Shown here: piece by piece, positions 27,650-36,915 of the stretch | Layout: each line of letters begins with the position of its first letter | How positions within the stretch are numbered: position 1 is the stretch's first letter | Source: Mariniphaga sp. | Lineage (GTDB): Bacteria > Bacteroidota > Bacteroidia > Bacteroidales > Prolixibacteraceae | Assembly: GCA_024636975.1 (NCBI GenBank) | Contig: JAGXGA010000050.1 | Span: forward strand, 1 to 64,000 | DNA: 64,000 bases | Direction: 5' to 3' | Made by a program: the position numbers and the translations under genes | Notes under the pieces: generated by a model | The model's database searches: none | What the model saw: only the letters and a program-made list of their open reading frames with translations | Told to the model about the DNA's origin: nothing

Positions 27650-29740
27650 ATGAATCATTTAAAACTAATGGCAATTGCTTCATTTTTTGCAATTGCAACA
27701 ACTGCGCAAACTGTTGGTGAATCATTCCAGACACAATTATTAAAATTGAATCTACATGCTGAAGCGGAGAATTATGTCGAAGAGCCAGTCTTCAGGCCCG
27801 ACAGCATAGTACTCGAATTATTCATGCCCGAAACGGATGAATGGAAGAGGGAAGGGAAGTATAAATATGAAATTATAGAAACTGCTGCAAAAAAGGAATT
27901 TCTTTATTACACATGGAACGATTCATCAGCACAATGGCAAAGTTTTCCAAAAGAAATATGGGAATTCGATGAATCAGGGAATCCCAAATATCATGTGGTT
28001 TATGGTGGAAATAGTTCAGTTACCAACTTTGATTATAATTATAAAAGAGAAAGTTATTTTACATATTACGAAAATGAGAAACGGGCTGAGATAATTGTAT
28101 ATACTAAAGACTATAACAAAAATGATTTTATCCCGAATAAAAAAGAGGAAATAACTATTGATTCGAGTGGCAACCAGAAGCATTATCTTTTATCGATGTG
28201 GGATAAAGATTTTGAAAGTTGGGGATTTATCAGGAGATATGAATTCGATTATGATGAAAATGGATTTAAGACTCTGGACACAGATTATTTCTGGCTTGCC
28301 GACTCAGAAGAGTGGTATGGAGCAAATAAATCGGAGTGGGAATACGATGTGGATGGGAAAGTATTAATCGAAACTTTTTATGTGTGGAACCAGGATTCCA
28401 TGAAATGGCAGGAATCTGGAAAAGTTAATAACACCTATGACGAGTCAGGTCACATTTCCAAAAAAATCAGTTCTTCCTGGGATTACGATAAAAACACCTG
28501 GATATACTTCAGCAGGGAAGATTTTGGGTATGATGCACAGGACAATATGGTTTCAATGTTTTCTTATAAGTGGGACGCAACATTGAGTGATTGGATAAAT
28601 GCTGGTAAAATGGATAACAGTTATGATGAGTTTTCTAACCAGATATTACAGAGTTATTATTTTTGGAGCATCGAAGACAGCCTTTGGATTGGTGCAAACA
28701 GAACAGAAAAGGATTTTGATATAAATGGAAAGCAGCTTTCTACTATAGAATATCAATGGGTAGTTTCATTAAATCAATGGGCGGGATTGTTTAAGGAAAA
28801 GTACGACTATGACAGTTTGGGAAACCGTACGCTGACATCTTTATATGTTTGTGATGCTGTGGGTGAAGAGTGGATTTTCAATACAAACAGATTAAAGTCG
28901 GATTATGAATACGATGGAGATGGAAGGATTTTAAAACAGATCATTTCACAGTGGAATGAAGGTGATGCGAAGTGGGAATTTGCCAATAGGGATGAATATG
29001 AGTACGATGAAAAGGGAAGAAAAATTATGCATCAGAATGCCTGGTGGAATCCTGCTTTCGAAGAATGGCAATACTTAATAAAAGATGAATACGATTTTGA
29101 TGAATCTGACAATTATATATTGGATTGTATTTATGTTTGGGATACCGACCTAAATGACTGGAGAATAAAACGTGAATACGAGTGGGGGTTTGATGACAGT
29201 GGCCGTATTATATTTAGTAGCTATTTGGAATGGGCCGGTTATGGAAATGCTTACTGGGGGAATAAATCGGAAGCCATTTACAATGAAAACGGCCGTACTT
29301 TAATGCAGGCGAATTATGGATGGGATACTAACGGAGGTGAATGGAAAGGAGGAGCCAAAACGGAATACACATATTATGAAAATGGTCAGAACCATACAAT
29401 TCTCCGGTACAGTTGGAATTCCCAGGAAAAAAAATGGCAATATCATAACAGGGAGACCTTTTACTATTCCATGGACATTGTCCAGGAAGTTGTTGAATTA
29501 AATTCAGAAAGTAATCTGAAGTTTTACCCAAATCCGGCTGATAATTTCATCAGGGTTCAGCTTCCCAATCCGGTTGTCCCTGCCCAACTGGAGATTTACA
29601 ATATGACGGGCAAAAAAATGCTGTCACTTTTAATTTATCAAGATGAACAAGTTTCTGTAAATCATTTAACTCCGGGAGTTTATCCGTATCGGGTTATACA
29701 GCAACAAAAAATTTTTACAGGCAAGATTGTAAAAAAATAA
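27650..29740 (+). CDS. T9SS-secreted protein of 31-residue repeats
   Basis: 696 residues. A signal peptide (1-19) is followed by a degenerate region and then about 14 repeats at residues about 171-608. The period is 31 residues with the pattern D-x-x-G-x(10)-W-x(6)-W-x(8)-Y (for example DVDG, DESG, DAQD, DEFS, DING starts exactly 31 apart; one unit is 34 and one 30). The C-terminal 80 residues are a T9SS sorting domain (LKFYPNPADNFIRV, LEIYNMTGKKM, PGVYPYRVI, terminal KIVKK). The repeats recall YD/RHS-type strands but are not a family I can name. Surface adhesion or glycan binding is a guess. It follows the glycosidase operon by 85 bp and may belong to it; TATTTTTG at 27599 could be a separate -7 box. 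Confidence 0.7.
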   Translation: MNHLKLMAIASFFAIATTAQTVGESFQTQLLKLNLHAEAENYVEEPVFRPDSIVLELFMPETDEWKREGKYKYEIIETAAKKEFLYYTWNDSSAQWQSFPKEIWEFDESGNPKYHVVYGGNSSVTNFDYNYKRESYFTYYENEKRAEIIVYTKDYNKNDFIPNKKEEITIDSSGNQKHYLLSMWDKDFESWGFIRRYEFDYDENGFKTLDTDYFWLADSEEWYGANKSEWEYDVDGKVLIETFYVWNQDSMKWQESGKVNNTYDESGHISKKISSSWDYDKNTWIYFSREDFGYDAQDNMVSMFSYKWDATLSDWINAGKMDNSYDEFSNQILQSYYFWSIEDSLWIGANRTEKDFDINGKQLSTIEYQWVVSLNQWAGLFKEKYDYDSLGNRTLTSLYVCDAVGEEWIFNTNRLKSDYEYDGDGRILKQIISQWNEGDAKWEFANRDEYEYDEKGRKIMHQNAWWNPAFEEWQYLIKDEYDFDESDNYILDCIYVWDTDLNDWRIKREYEWGFDDSGRIIFSSYLEWAGYGNAYWGNKSEAIYNENGRTLMQANYGWDTNGGEWKGGAKTEYTYYENGQNHTILRYSWNSQEKKWQYHNRETFYYSMDIVQEVVELNSESNLKFYPNPADNFIRVQLPNPVVPAQLEIYNMTGKKMLSLLIYQDEQVSVNHLTPGVYPYRVIQQQKIFTGKIVKK

Positions 29741-29908
29741 ATGCCGCGTTTGGAAAATCCAGTTGCTAATCGAAGCAATACACTAACAAGTGAACTGCGG
29801 ATAAAAGATTTTATTTTGAAGAAGACCGATGTTGTGGCATTAATATTACAAAAGAGGTAAACAAAACAATATTTTTCAGGTTTATAGCTGAAATAATCAG
29901 CTACTATT

Positions 29909-30559
29909 ATGCAAACAATCGCATTATTTGGGGGAAGTGGCCGCACAGGTGTACCCTTCATAAAGAACTCACTGAATGATTACAAGATTAAAGCACTTAT
30001 AAGAAATCCCGAAAAGGTGGAAATCAGGCATAAAAACCTGGAGGTAATTCAGGGAGATGTAATGAACCTTACAGACATAAACGCCTGCATTTCAGGCGCC
30101 GATGTAGTGGTATCGCTGATTGGCCATGATAAGAATTCCCCGGCAAGTTTTCAAACAAAAGCAGTGGAGACAATATTGGAATCAATGAAAAATCATAAAG
30201 TTTCCCGTATCATTTCACTTACGGGCGGTGGAGTACGCGATGAAAAAGTTGATAACCCCGGTTTTATGGATAATCTTGTTGTTTTTGTAATGAAAAACCT
30301 GGCAGGGAAAGGCACACGAAATGCCCTGGAAGATGGTATTAGCCATACAAAGGCTATCAGGAGGTCAGATTTGGAGTGGACCATTGTACGGGCACCCATG
30401 CTTACCAGGGAAGCTGCTAAAGGTAATATAGAGGTGGGGTCAGTAGGATCAGTAAAAGGGTTTAAGCTTACACGCGAAGATTTGGCTGAGTTTCTTTACC
30501 GGGAGATAGCAGAAAAAAAGTACATTCGCCAAATGCCTTTTGTAACTAATGGGAAATGA
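29909..30559 (+). CDS. NAD(P)H-binding protein (NmrA/BVR-B-like SDR)
   Basis: 216 residues. The nucleotide-binding start is IALFGGSGRTGVPF. The strands VIQGDVMNLTDI, VVVSLIGHDKNS and RIISLTGGGVRD follow the atypical SDR plan of flavin/biliverdin reductase B and NmrA-like proteins. There is no signal peptide, so it is cytoplasmic. Its 3' end overlaps the next Rossmann gene by 11 bp, so the two are translationally coupled and probably act on related redox substrates or as redox sensors. Substrate unknown. Confidence 0.75.
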   Translation: MQTIALFGGSGRTGVPFIKNSLNDYKIKALIRNPEKVEIRHKNLEVIQGDVMNLTDINACISGADVVVSLIGHDKNSPASFQTKAVETILESMKNHKVSRIISLTGGGVRDEKVDNPGFMDNLVVFVMKNLAGKGTRNALEDGISHTKAIRRSDLEWTIVRAPMLTREAAKGNIEVGSVGSVKGFKLTREDLAEFLYREIAEKKYIRQMPFVTNGK

Positions 30560-31427
30560 AAAATTGCTTCTAACCGGTGCAACCGGTAATATAGGTTTGG
30601 AGATAATCAGGGGACTGAACGAGAACAACCCGCAAATAAATATCATCGCTGGAAGCCATTCGGTGGAGAAATCCAAAAAAGTTCTTGCTGAGTATACTAT
30701 TTCGGAATTCCGGAAAGTTGATTTTGCCGATTCTTCTACGTTCGATGTTGCACTGAAGGATGTTGATATTGTTTTTTTGCTTCGTCCGCCTCAACTGGCC
30801 GATGTTCCAAAATACTTTGCTCCTTTTATCCAGGCAATGAAGGAAAATAAAGTTGCCAAAATTGTATTTTTATCGGTGCAGGGAGCTGAAACACAAAAAT
30901 ATATACCTCACCATAAAATTGAACAATTGATTCTGGAAGCAGGCTTGGATTACGTTTTTCTGAGACCAGGCTATTTTATGCAAAATCTTACAACTACTCT
31001 TGTACATGAAATTAAAACCCAACACAAAATAGTGGTTCCATCAGGAAAAATGAAATTTAACTGGGTGGATGCAAAAGATATTGGTTTGGTTGGAGCCCAC
31101 ATTCTGCTCGATTTTGAGAAGTATAAAAACCGATCTTTTGAAATAACCGGTTCCGAATTTGCTGGTTTTCATGAGGTGGCCGCTGTTCTTTCCGATGTAT
31201 TGGGAAGAACAATTCGCTATGAAAGCCCGAATCTGTTCCGATATATCTTAAATAAGCTAAAACAGGGAATCCCGATGCCGATGATTTTTGTAATGATTAT
31301 GTTGCACTTTCTGCCTCGGTTTGGCAAAAACACTTCACGGCTGACTAATACTGTAACCGACATTAACAGCAGACGGCCCGGCACCCTGCATGAATTTGCA
31401 GAAAGGGAAAGAGACAACCTGCTTTAA
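30549..31427 (+). CDS. NmrA-family NAD(P)-binding oxidoreductase
   Basis: 292 residues. The dinucleotide loop is LLTGATGNIGLEII. IVFLLRPPQLADVPKYF and IVFLSVQGAETQKYIPHHKIE place it with NmrA-like/quinone-oxidoreductase QOR2-type proteins (typical length 280-300). It starts inside the preceding gene (11-bp overlap) and ends 18 bp before the convergent aldo/keto reductase gene. Such proteins reduce quinones or act as redox sensors; the exact role is not readable. Confidence 0.75.
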   Translation: MGNEKLLLTGATGNIGLEIIRGLNENNPQINIIAGSHSVEKSKKVLAEYTISEFRKVDFADSSTFDVALKDVDIVFLLRPPQLADVPKYFAPFIQAMKENKVAKIVFLSVQGAETQKYIPHHKIEQLILEAGLDYVFLRPGYFMQNLTTTLVHEIKTQHKIVVPSGKMKFNWVDAKDIGLVGAHILLDFEKYKNRSFEITGSEFAGFHEVAAVLSDVLGRTIRYESPNLFRYILNKLKQGIPMPMIFVMIMLHFLPRFGKNTSRLTNTVTDINSRRPGTLHEFAERERDNLL

Positions 31428-31445
31428 TAACTTCTTTTGATTTTC

Positions 31446-32447
31446 TTAGCTTTCCCTCAATACTTTGGCATGATAGGAGCAGCCATAGCCACTTGCTGAA
31501 TCCTTGTATCTTTCCGGAGCACCATCTTTTGCTGCTGCCATAGATTGATCGAGCAATTCATTGATTTTTTCTTCCGTCAGCGGCTTGAAATTGCGTGCTA
31601 TATTAATCATCAGCTGCATTTCATCGTGGTTTTGCATTCCGCAGATAAGGGTGCTCACCGGCAGCGACAGAGCATAATGGCGGCACAGCTCGGCGCTTAC
31701 ATTTACCTTTTCTGAAATGCGGGAAAAACCTCCCGTCAACGATTTCATGCCCAGAGCGGCAATATTCCTTTCATTTAAAACGGATAAAACCCGCTTCTGG
31801 AAACTGTTGTAATGGGCATCCATGATATTGAGCGGCAGTTGAACGGCATCCCATTCAAACGACTGGTTCAGCATATCGAGGTGGATTTGCGGATCGCGGT
31901 GTCCTGAAAATCCGATATAGCGAATTTTACCTTCTTTTTTAGCTTCCTGTAAAGCTTTGAGCGCGCCATCTTCGGGATCGAACACCCGCTGCCGGTCACC
32001 ATCGTACTGGATCGAATGAAGTTGCACCAGGTCAATCCTATCGGTATTCAATCTTCTGAGACCATCCTCCAGATGCCGTTTAGCTCCCTTGTAATCGCGG
32101 GCACATACTTTTGTCATCAGAAATACCTTATCCCTCAGGCTGCCTTGTTTAATAGCCTTACCTACAACTGCCTCCGAGCGGCCATCGTTGTATTCCCAGG
32201 CATTGTCGATAAAAGTGATTCCTTCATCAATACCTTCATGCATCATACCAATAGCAAGCTTTTCATTGATGTAGCCCAAATCCCATCCCCCAAATCCAAC
32301 AATGGAAACCCGTTCACCTGTATTACCTAAAGCCCTTGTGGGAATATCGGAAGCAGTTATTGCCTGTGTTTTTAATATAGCCGGCCCCATAAGTACACCG
32401 GTCATGAGGGTCCGGATAAAATCCCGCCTGGAAAAATCGTATTTCAT
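31446..32447 (-). CDS. Aldo/keto reductase with twin-arginine leader
   Basis: 333 residues. The N-terminus SRRDFIRTL with a following hydrophobic stretch looks like a Tat signal, so the enzyme would fold with NADP(H) and be exported. The AKR barrel shows the tetrad: Asp and Tyr in FIDNAWEYNDG, Lys in FLMTKVCARD and His in LVQLHSIQYD. It lies 107 bp downstream of the last gene of the 32.5-49.5 kb block on the same strand, so it may be its distal member, reducing a released sugar or ketose; this is inference. Confidence 0.8.
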   Translation of the reverse strand: MKYDFSRRDFIRTLMTGVLMGPAILKTQAITASDIPTRALGNTGERVSIVGFGGWDLGYINEKLAIGMMHEGIDEGITFIDNAWEYNDGRSEAVVGKAIKQGSLRDKVFLMTKVCARDYKGAKRHLEDGLRRLNTDRIDLVQLHSIQYDGDRQRVFDPEDGALKALQEAKKEGKIRYIGFSGHRDPQIHLDMLNQSFEWDAVQLPLNIMDAHYNSFQKRVLSVLNERNIAALGMKSLTGGFSRISEKVNVSAELCRHYALSLPVSTLICGMQNHDEMQLMINIARNFKPLTEEKINELLDQSMAAAKDGAPERYKDSASGYGCSYHAKVLRES

Positions 32448-32554
32448 TTATCTTTTTCATTTAATTATTCTGAAATATACGAATTTTAGGAAAAACCTCC
32501 CCTACGTTTGTCATTTTGAGTGAGTGAAAAATTCAGCGAATTCTGAGTATTACT

Positions 32555-33595
32555 TTAATTATACATTTTATCCAGTTTCTTCAGTAATTTGTGGTACATC
32601 TCCGGTCGACGGGCTTCCAGCGTGCTTTTTGCATGGTCTCGAAAAGCGACATGATTCTGCCATGTTTCGCAAGGATTGGCATAATTCCATTCCACCGGGC
32701 CGTTGTAATCGGCATAATATTGTGGCCGCTCATTAGGGAAGGGTTTTATAAATTTACCGGCCCAGCTGCTTTCTGTAGGATCATCCAGATTATGATCCGG
32801 GTCGATAACGTAGAATACCGACGGAGTATCACCTACGCGGAAATATTGTGCCCAGGCTTCATTTTTTACCACTTCTTTCATGTGGTTTCCCAAGGCTCCA
32901 TATACCGATAACTTATGAAACATTTCGGAGGGTTCGTTACCTGAAAACATTCCTTCGTAGGTCCAGTTTATCTCGAGCCACCACATATTCTTAAAACGTT
33001 GATCATTAAAGATTTCATTGCGTCCGTGCCCGTTCCAGTTATATTGTTCACACGGGTTTTCCGTTGTTTCCCAGCTGGTGGGAATGTGCTGTCTGTAATC
33101 TTCCATCATCAGATCGGTTCCGATTGTTATAACCCTGATATTTTCAGATATTTCAGGTTTATTGCGCAAGGCTTCACCAAAAAGGCTCATGCTCCCCCAG
33201 ACAAGCACATACAATGGGTCGTTATCAACAGAAGCTGCTTCGTGAAAACGTTTGAAGGCATCCTCCCTGTTAGACGCAAACAATGTTTTAACAGTATCGG
33301 GCTCAGGATAACCTTTTTCTTTAAAATTATGTTGGTAGTAATCTTTTGAATAAGCGTCAGCAGCTAGTTTACAGGCTTCCAGTCCGCTTGCATTCCAACG
33401 GTCGGGAACTATACCTTCAATTCTCAGTTCATCAGCATACCAGAGCAAATGAATTAATGACTGCCGGTCGTCGGGGTCACCTGAATCGATGTTGATATCG
33501 GTAAATACAAATACCCGTGGGCGGTTTTCGCTTTTAAGGTTCAGCGAAACGGCAATCAAAATTAAGAAGGTCAGCAGCAGGTTTAGCTTTTTCAT
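32555..33595 (-). CDS. DUF1593 nucleoside-hydrolase-like protein (short form)
   Basis: 346 residues from MKKLNLL (an ATG 12 bp upstream is also open). A signal peptide is followed by the Sde182-type nucleoside-hydrolase-like domain (PF07632). The metal-site motif appears as FTDINIDSGDPDD, corresponding to the DTDPGxDD loop of true nucleoside hydrolases. VLVWGSMSLFGEAL and VGDTPSVFYVID match signatures of the other paralogues. It lacks the C-terminal Ig-like domain of the two long copies. It is more divergent than the others and is the last gene of the block, 21 bp after the ABC permease. Expected to act in the periplasm. Activity of this family on any glycoside is not established to my knowledge. 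Confidence 0.8.
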   Translation of the reverse strand: MKKLNLLLTFLILIAVSLNLKSENRPRVFVFTDINIDSGDPDDRQSLIHLLWYADELRIEGIVPDRWNASGLEACKLAADAYSKDYYQHNFKEKGYPEPDTVKTLFASNREDAFKRFHEAASVDNDPLYVLVWGSMSLFGEALRNKPEISENIRVITIGTDLMMEDYRQHIPTSWETTENPCEQYNWNGHGRNEIFNDQRFKNMWWLEINWTYEGMFSGNEPSEMFHKLSVYGALGNHMKEVVKNEAWAQYFRVGDTPSVFYVIDPDHNLDDPTESSWAGKFIKPFPNERPQYYADYNGPVEWNYANPCETWQNHVAFRDHAKSTLEARRPEMYHKLLKKLDKMYN

Positions 33596-33616
33596 TCCTT
33601 TAATCATTTAGATGTA

Positions 33617-34591
33617 TTAATCTTCCTTCGAATTAAACTTCTCTATTACCACCGCCAGCAATATTACAAACCCTTTAATCACTTGCTGCCAAAAAGGAGA
33701 TACATTCAGCAGTACAAGCCCGTTGTTCAGGATTCCGATAATAAGCGCACCCTGCACTGTTCCCATGATTGTTCCTTTTCCACCGGAAAGGGAAGTGCCA
33801 CCAATAACTACTGCGGCAATCGAATCGAGCTCAAATCCGAATCCGGCATTGGGTTGGGCGGAGTCGAGCCTTGAGGTGACGATAATTCCACCTACACCTG
33901 CCAGTGCTCCGGCAATAGAATAAACAATCAGTTTTACTTTTTTTATTTTAATGCCCGAAAGTTTTGCAGCGGTTTCATTGCCTCCTATGGCATAAATATG
34001 GCGTCCCAGCTTTGTTTTATTGGTAAGCACAACTGCAGCCAGCACAATTACCGCCGAAATCCAGACCGGCATAGGTATTCCCAAAAACCAGCCGGTACCT
34101 ATAAAGGCCATGTTATCGCCCAGCCCGGTGATGGGAAATCCGCCGGTCCAGAGCATTGTCAGGCCGCGGGCAATGGTCAGCATTGCCAGTGTTGCAACAA
34201 ACGGTGGTACTTTAAACCGTGTAATTGTGATTCCATTAAACCAGCCAAGGAAAGTTCCCGACAGGATTCCTCCAATCAAAGCGCCCAGTAAAGTGAATCC
34301 GAGATAGATATCCCAGTCAGTAAATTCGGCGCCAAATTTTAGCATTCCGGCGGTAACAGCCCCTGCGAACGCGAGTACTGATCCCACAGAAAGATCGATT
34401 CCTCCCGTCAGGATAACCAGTGTCATTCCAACTGAAATAATCACATTCACCGATATTTGCCGCATAACATTCCATGCATTTTCGCCGGTCAGGAACCTGT
34501 CGGATAAAAAACTCAGAACAATGCACATAATTAGCAGTGCGATAACCGACTGAAATTTTACCAGGTAATGTTTTAAATTTTGAGTTTGCAT
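33617..34591 (-). CDS. Sugar ABC transporter permease (RbsC family)
   Basis: 324 residues with eight or more membrane helices. MTLVILTGGIDLSVGSVLAFAG is the RbsC/AraH-family signature near residue 55, and GGTSLSGGKGTIMGT lies in the C-terminal half. Forms the channel of a monosaccharide importer with the ATPase and binding protein encoded upstream. A 115-bp spacer with repeat debris separates it from the ATPase gene. The family transports ribose, xylose, apiose and other monosaccharides, so the name does not fix the substrate. Confidence 0.9.
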   Translation of the reverse strand: MQTQNLKHYLVKFQSVIALLIMCIVLSFLSDRFLTGENAWNVMRQISVNVIISVGMTLVILTGGIDLSVGSVLAFAGAVTAGMLKFGAEFTDWDIYLGFTLLGALIGGILSGTFLGWFNGITITRFKVPPFVATLAMLTIARGLTMLWTGGFPITGLGDNMAFIGTGWFLGIPMPVWISAVIVLAAVVLTNKTKLGRHIYAIGGNETAAKLSGIKIKKVKLIVYSIAGALAGVGGIIVTSRLDSAQPNAGFGFELDSIAAVVIGGTSLSGGKGTIMGTVQGALIIGILNNGLVLLNVSPFWQQVIKGFVILLAVVIEKFNSKED

Positions 34592-34620
34592 AGTTTATAT
34601 TTAGTTCCTGAATATTAGGT

Positions 34621-34766
34621 CAGAAGTCCGGATACCGGAGACCGGAGAAAGGAAATCTGAATCCGATATAATGGTTTTTATCATAGCTCTTTTCATATTT
34701 ATTTTATTAATCTGAAGAAATTCCTGTCTCCTGTCTTCCGTCTCCTGTCTTCTGACTTTTGTCTTC
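34621..34766. repeat. GGAGAC-type degenerate repeats, partly inside rbsA-like gene
   Basis: Positions 34624-34648 read as repeated GTCCGGATACCGGAGACC units, and 34722-34766 as repeated TCCTGTCTTC units (the opposite-strand version). The second cluster overlaps the 3' end of the ABC ATPase gene and encodes its last 20 residues. Such units recur between genes in many Bacteroidota. Confidence 0.55.
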
Positions 34767-36293
34767 TTTTTCAGCCAAAGCAGCTTTCATAATAACCTCC
34801 TCGGTGGCTTCTTCCCTGCTGAGTTTAGTAGTTAATTTCGATTCGGACAAAACCAGTATGTTGTCAGAAATGGCAAGTATTTCTGTGAGCTCAGAAGAAA
34901 CTACTATGATTCCCATACCTTGTGAGGCCAGTTCGTTAATCAGGGTATAAATTTCCGATTTTGCCCCCACATCAATACCGCGGGTAGGTTCGTCGAGCAG
35001 CAGCACTTTGGGGTTCGTGGCCAGCCATTTGGCAATTACCACTTTTTGCTGGTTTCCTCCACTCAGTTTTTGCACTTCCATTTTCGATGAGGCAACCCGG
35101 GTGTTCAGCTTTTTAATAAAATATTTGCTTAACTCTTCCTCTTTGTTTTTATGAATAAAACCGAATGACGAAATTCGGTTCAGGTTTGACAAACTTGTAT
35201 TTTTTTCCACATTCATATTCATAATCAGTCCCTGCAACTTTCTGTCTTCGGGCACAAGTCCAATTCCGGCCTCAATAGCTTCATTTACACTTTTAATCCT
35301 GATTTCTTTTCCTTCTATATATATCTTTCCGGAAACATACTTTGGGAAAAGTCCGAAAATGGCTTCCAATACTTCAGTACGGCCTGCTCCCATCAATCCG
35401 CAAATGCCCAGTACTTCACCTTTTTTCAGAGAAAAGCTGATGTCATTCACCAAATAATCATTTTTATTTTCAGGATTTAGGAAACAAAGATTTTCAACCC
35501 GTAAAACTTCTTCCTGAACCAGTGCGCTTTTCTTTTTAATCCGTTCTGTGAGTTTTCGCCCTACCATCATTTGAATAAGCTTGTCGTGGGAAGTTTCCTT
35601 CATATTCCCGGATCCAATTTTTTCACCATCACGCAGCACCGTAAACTGATCGGCAATTTTAAAGAGCTCATCCAGTTTGTGTGAAATATAAACTATGGCC
35701 ACCCCTTTGGATTTTAAATCATTTATTATCCGGAAGAGTAGTTCCACTTCATTGTCGCTGATTGCCGAGGTGGGCTCATCCATAATTAACACCTTCGATT
35801 CGAGCAGCAGGGCTTTGGCAATTTCAACCAGTTGCTGCTGACCTACACGAAGCTGAATTACCGGGGTTCGCGGATCTGCATCCAGTTGAAGCCTGCCGAG
35901 GAGTTCTTTTGCTTTCCTGTGCATTTTAGGATAATCGAGTAACCCCATTTTGGTTGTTAATTCCTGCCCCAGGAAAAGGTTTTCAGTAATGCTCAGGTGC
36001 GAAATCAGGTTCAGTTCCTGGTGAATGATAGCCACTCCTTTTTCTGCAGCTTCTTTTGGATTTTTAAAATAAACGTTTTCACCATTGAGTAAAACCTGCC
36101 CTTCAAAATCCAGATGGACACCTGAAATAATTTTCATCAGCGTGGATTTTCCGGCACCGTTTTCTCCAATAACTGCCGCTACCTGACCAGGAAAAACCTG
36201 CATGTCCACATTTTTCAGGGCATAAACTTCCGAAAAATCTTTCGACACGTTTTTTATTTCCAGGACCGGTGGCTGATTATTCTTTATTTCCAT
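34707..36293 (-). CDS. Sugar ABC transporter ATPase (RbsA family, two domains)
   Basis: 528 residues with two ABC modules. Module 1: Walker A GENGAGKSTLMK, signature-region LRVGQQQLVEIAKALL and Walker B VLIMDEPTSAI. Module 2: degenerate Walker A GLMGAGRTEVLE, intact signature LSGGNQQKVVIAKWL and Walker B VLLLDEPTRGID, as normal for RbsA/MglA. The start overlaps the DUF2291 gene by 17 bp, so translation is coupled. The last 20 residues (DKSQKTGDGRQETGISSD region) are encoded by intergenic-type repeats and go past the usual family end. Confidence 0.9.
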   Translation of the reverse strand: MEIKNNQPPVLEIKNVSKDFSEVYALKNVDMQVFPGQVAAVIGENGAGKSTLMKIISGVHLDFEGQVLLNGENVYFKNPKEAAEKGVAIIHQELNLISHLSITENLFLGQELTTKMGLLDYPKMHRKAKELLGRLQLDADPRTPVIQLRVGQQQLVEIAKALLLESKVLIMDEPTSAISDNEVELLFRIINDLKSKGVAIVYISHKLDELFKIADQFTVLRDGEKIGSGNMKETSHDKLIQMMVGRKLTERIKKKSALVQEEVLRVENLCFLNPENKNDYLVNDISFSLKKGEVLGICGLMGAGRTEVLEAIFGLFPKYVSGKIYIEGKEIRIKSVNEAIEAGIGLVPEDRKLQGLIMNMNVEKNTSLSNLNRISSFGFIHKNKEEELSKYFIKKLNTRVASSKMEVQKLSGGNQQKVVIAKWLATNPKVLLLDEPTRGIDVGAKSEIYTLINELASQGMGIIVVSSELTEILAISDNILVLSESKLTTKLSREEATEEVIMKAALAEKEDKSQKTGDGRQETGISSD

Positions 36294-36912
36294 CGCTGAG
36301 GATTACTGATACCGGAATTATCCGGATGGATTGAACATCAATTTGGTCTTCTTTTATTTCGAAAGCACCTGCGAATTGTAATTTCATTCCGGGTTTTGCA
36401 TTTTCTTTCAGAATGGGAACCGTGTTATTCCTTACCAGGTTGTTTATTTCTATCGACACGTTGTTAAAATCGGTCATGTTTAGAAATTCGTTGATATTTA
36501 CAGCCCCTGAACCATCGCGTATAGCATTTCCAAAAATAAAGGAAGTGGCTATCCGGGTTTGAAATTCGCCGTTCATTGTAACCAGCAGATTTTCTTCCTC
36601 TACAGCCTCAATTACACCAGCACCTTGTACCATAAAATACCAGGTTCCGGAGATGCCCAGTTTTTGGCCAAAATCGGTGAAGGCCTTTTCGGGATCATTA
36701 TGGAGCATATTGGTCAAAGGTAATAATGGCGCAGCCTGGCTAATTGCTGCAGGTAATTTATTTTCCCAAAAGTCGGCAGCATAATCTTTTGCACTGAAAT
36801 GAACTTTGGTGTCGGCAGCCAGGTAATCATCCAGCTTTTGAATGTCGAACGACAGGAACAGAACCAGCAGAACAGCTAATGTTCCCAAAATGTATTTAAT
36901 TGGTTTCTTCAT
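36277..36912 (-). CDS. DUF2291 protein of sugar ABC cluster
   Basis: 211 residues. An N-terminal membrane anchor (7-23) precedes a periplasmic domain with FSAKDYAADFWENKLPAA, typical of DUF2291 (a periplasmic protein found beside ribose-type importers). The C-terminal MKLQFAGAFEI with a following strand suggests a small beta domain. It lies 3 bp after the binding-protein gene and overlaps the ATPase gene. Probably helps the importer, but its function is not known. Confidence 0.75.
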   Translation of the reverse strand: MKKPIKYILGTLAVLLVLFLSFDIQKLDDYLAADTKVHFSAKDYAADFWENKLPAAISQAAPLLPLTNMLHNDPEKAFTDFGQKLGISGTWYFMVQGAGVIEAVEEENLLVTMNGEFQTRIATSFIFGNAIRDGSGAVNINEFLNMTDFNNVSIEINNLVRNNTVPILKENAKPGMKLQFAGAFEIKEDQIDVQSIRIIPVSVILSDGNKE

Positions 36913-36915
36913 TTT

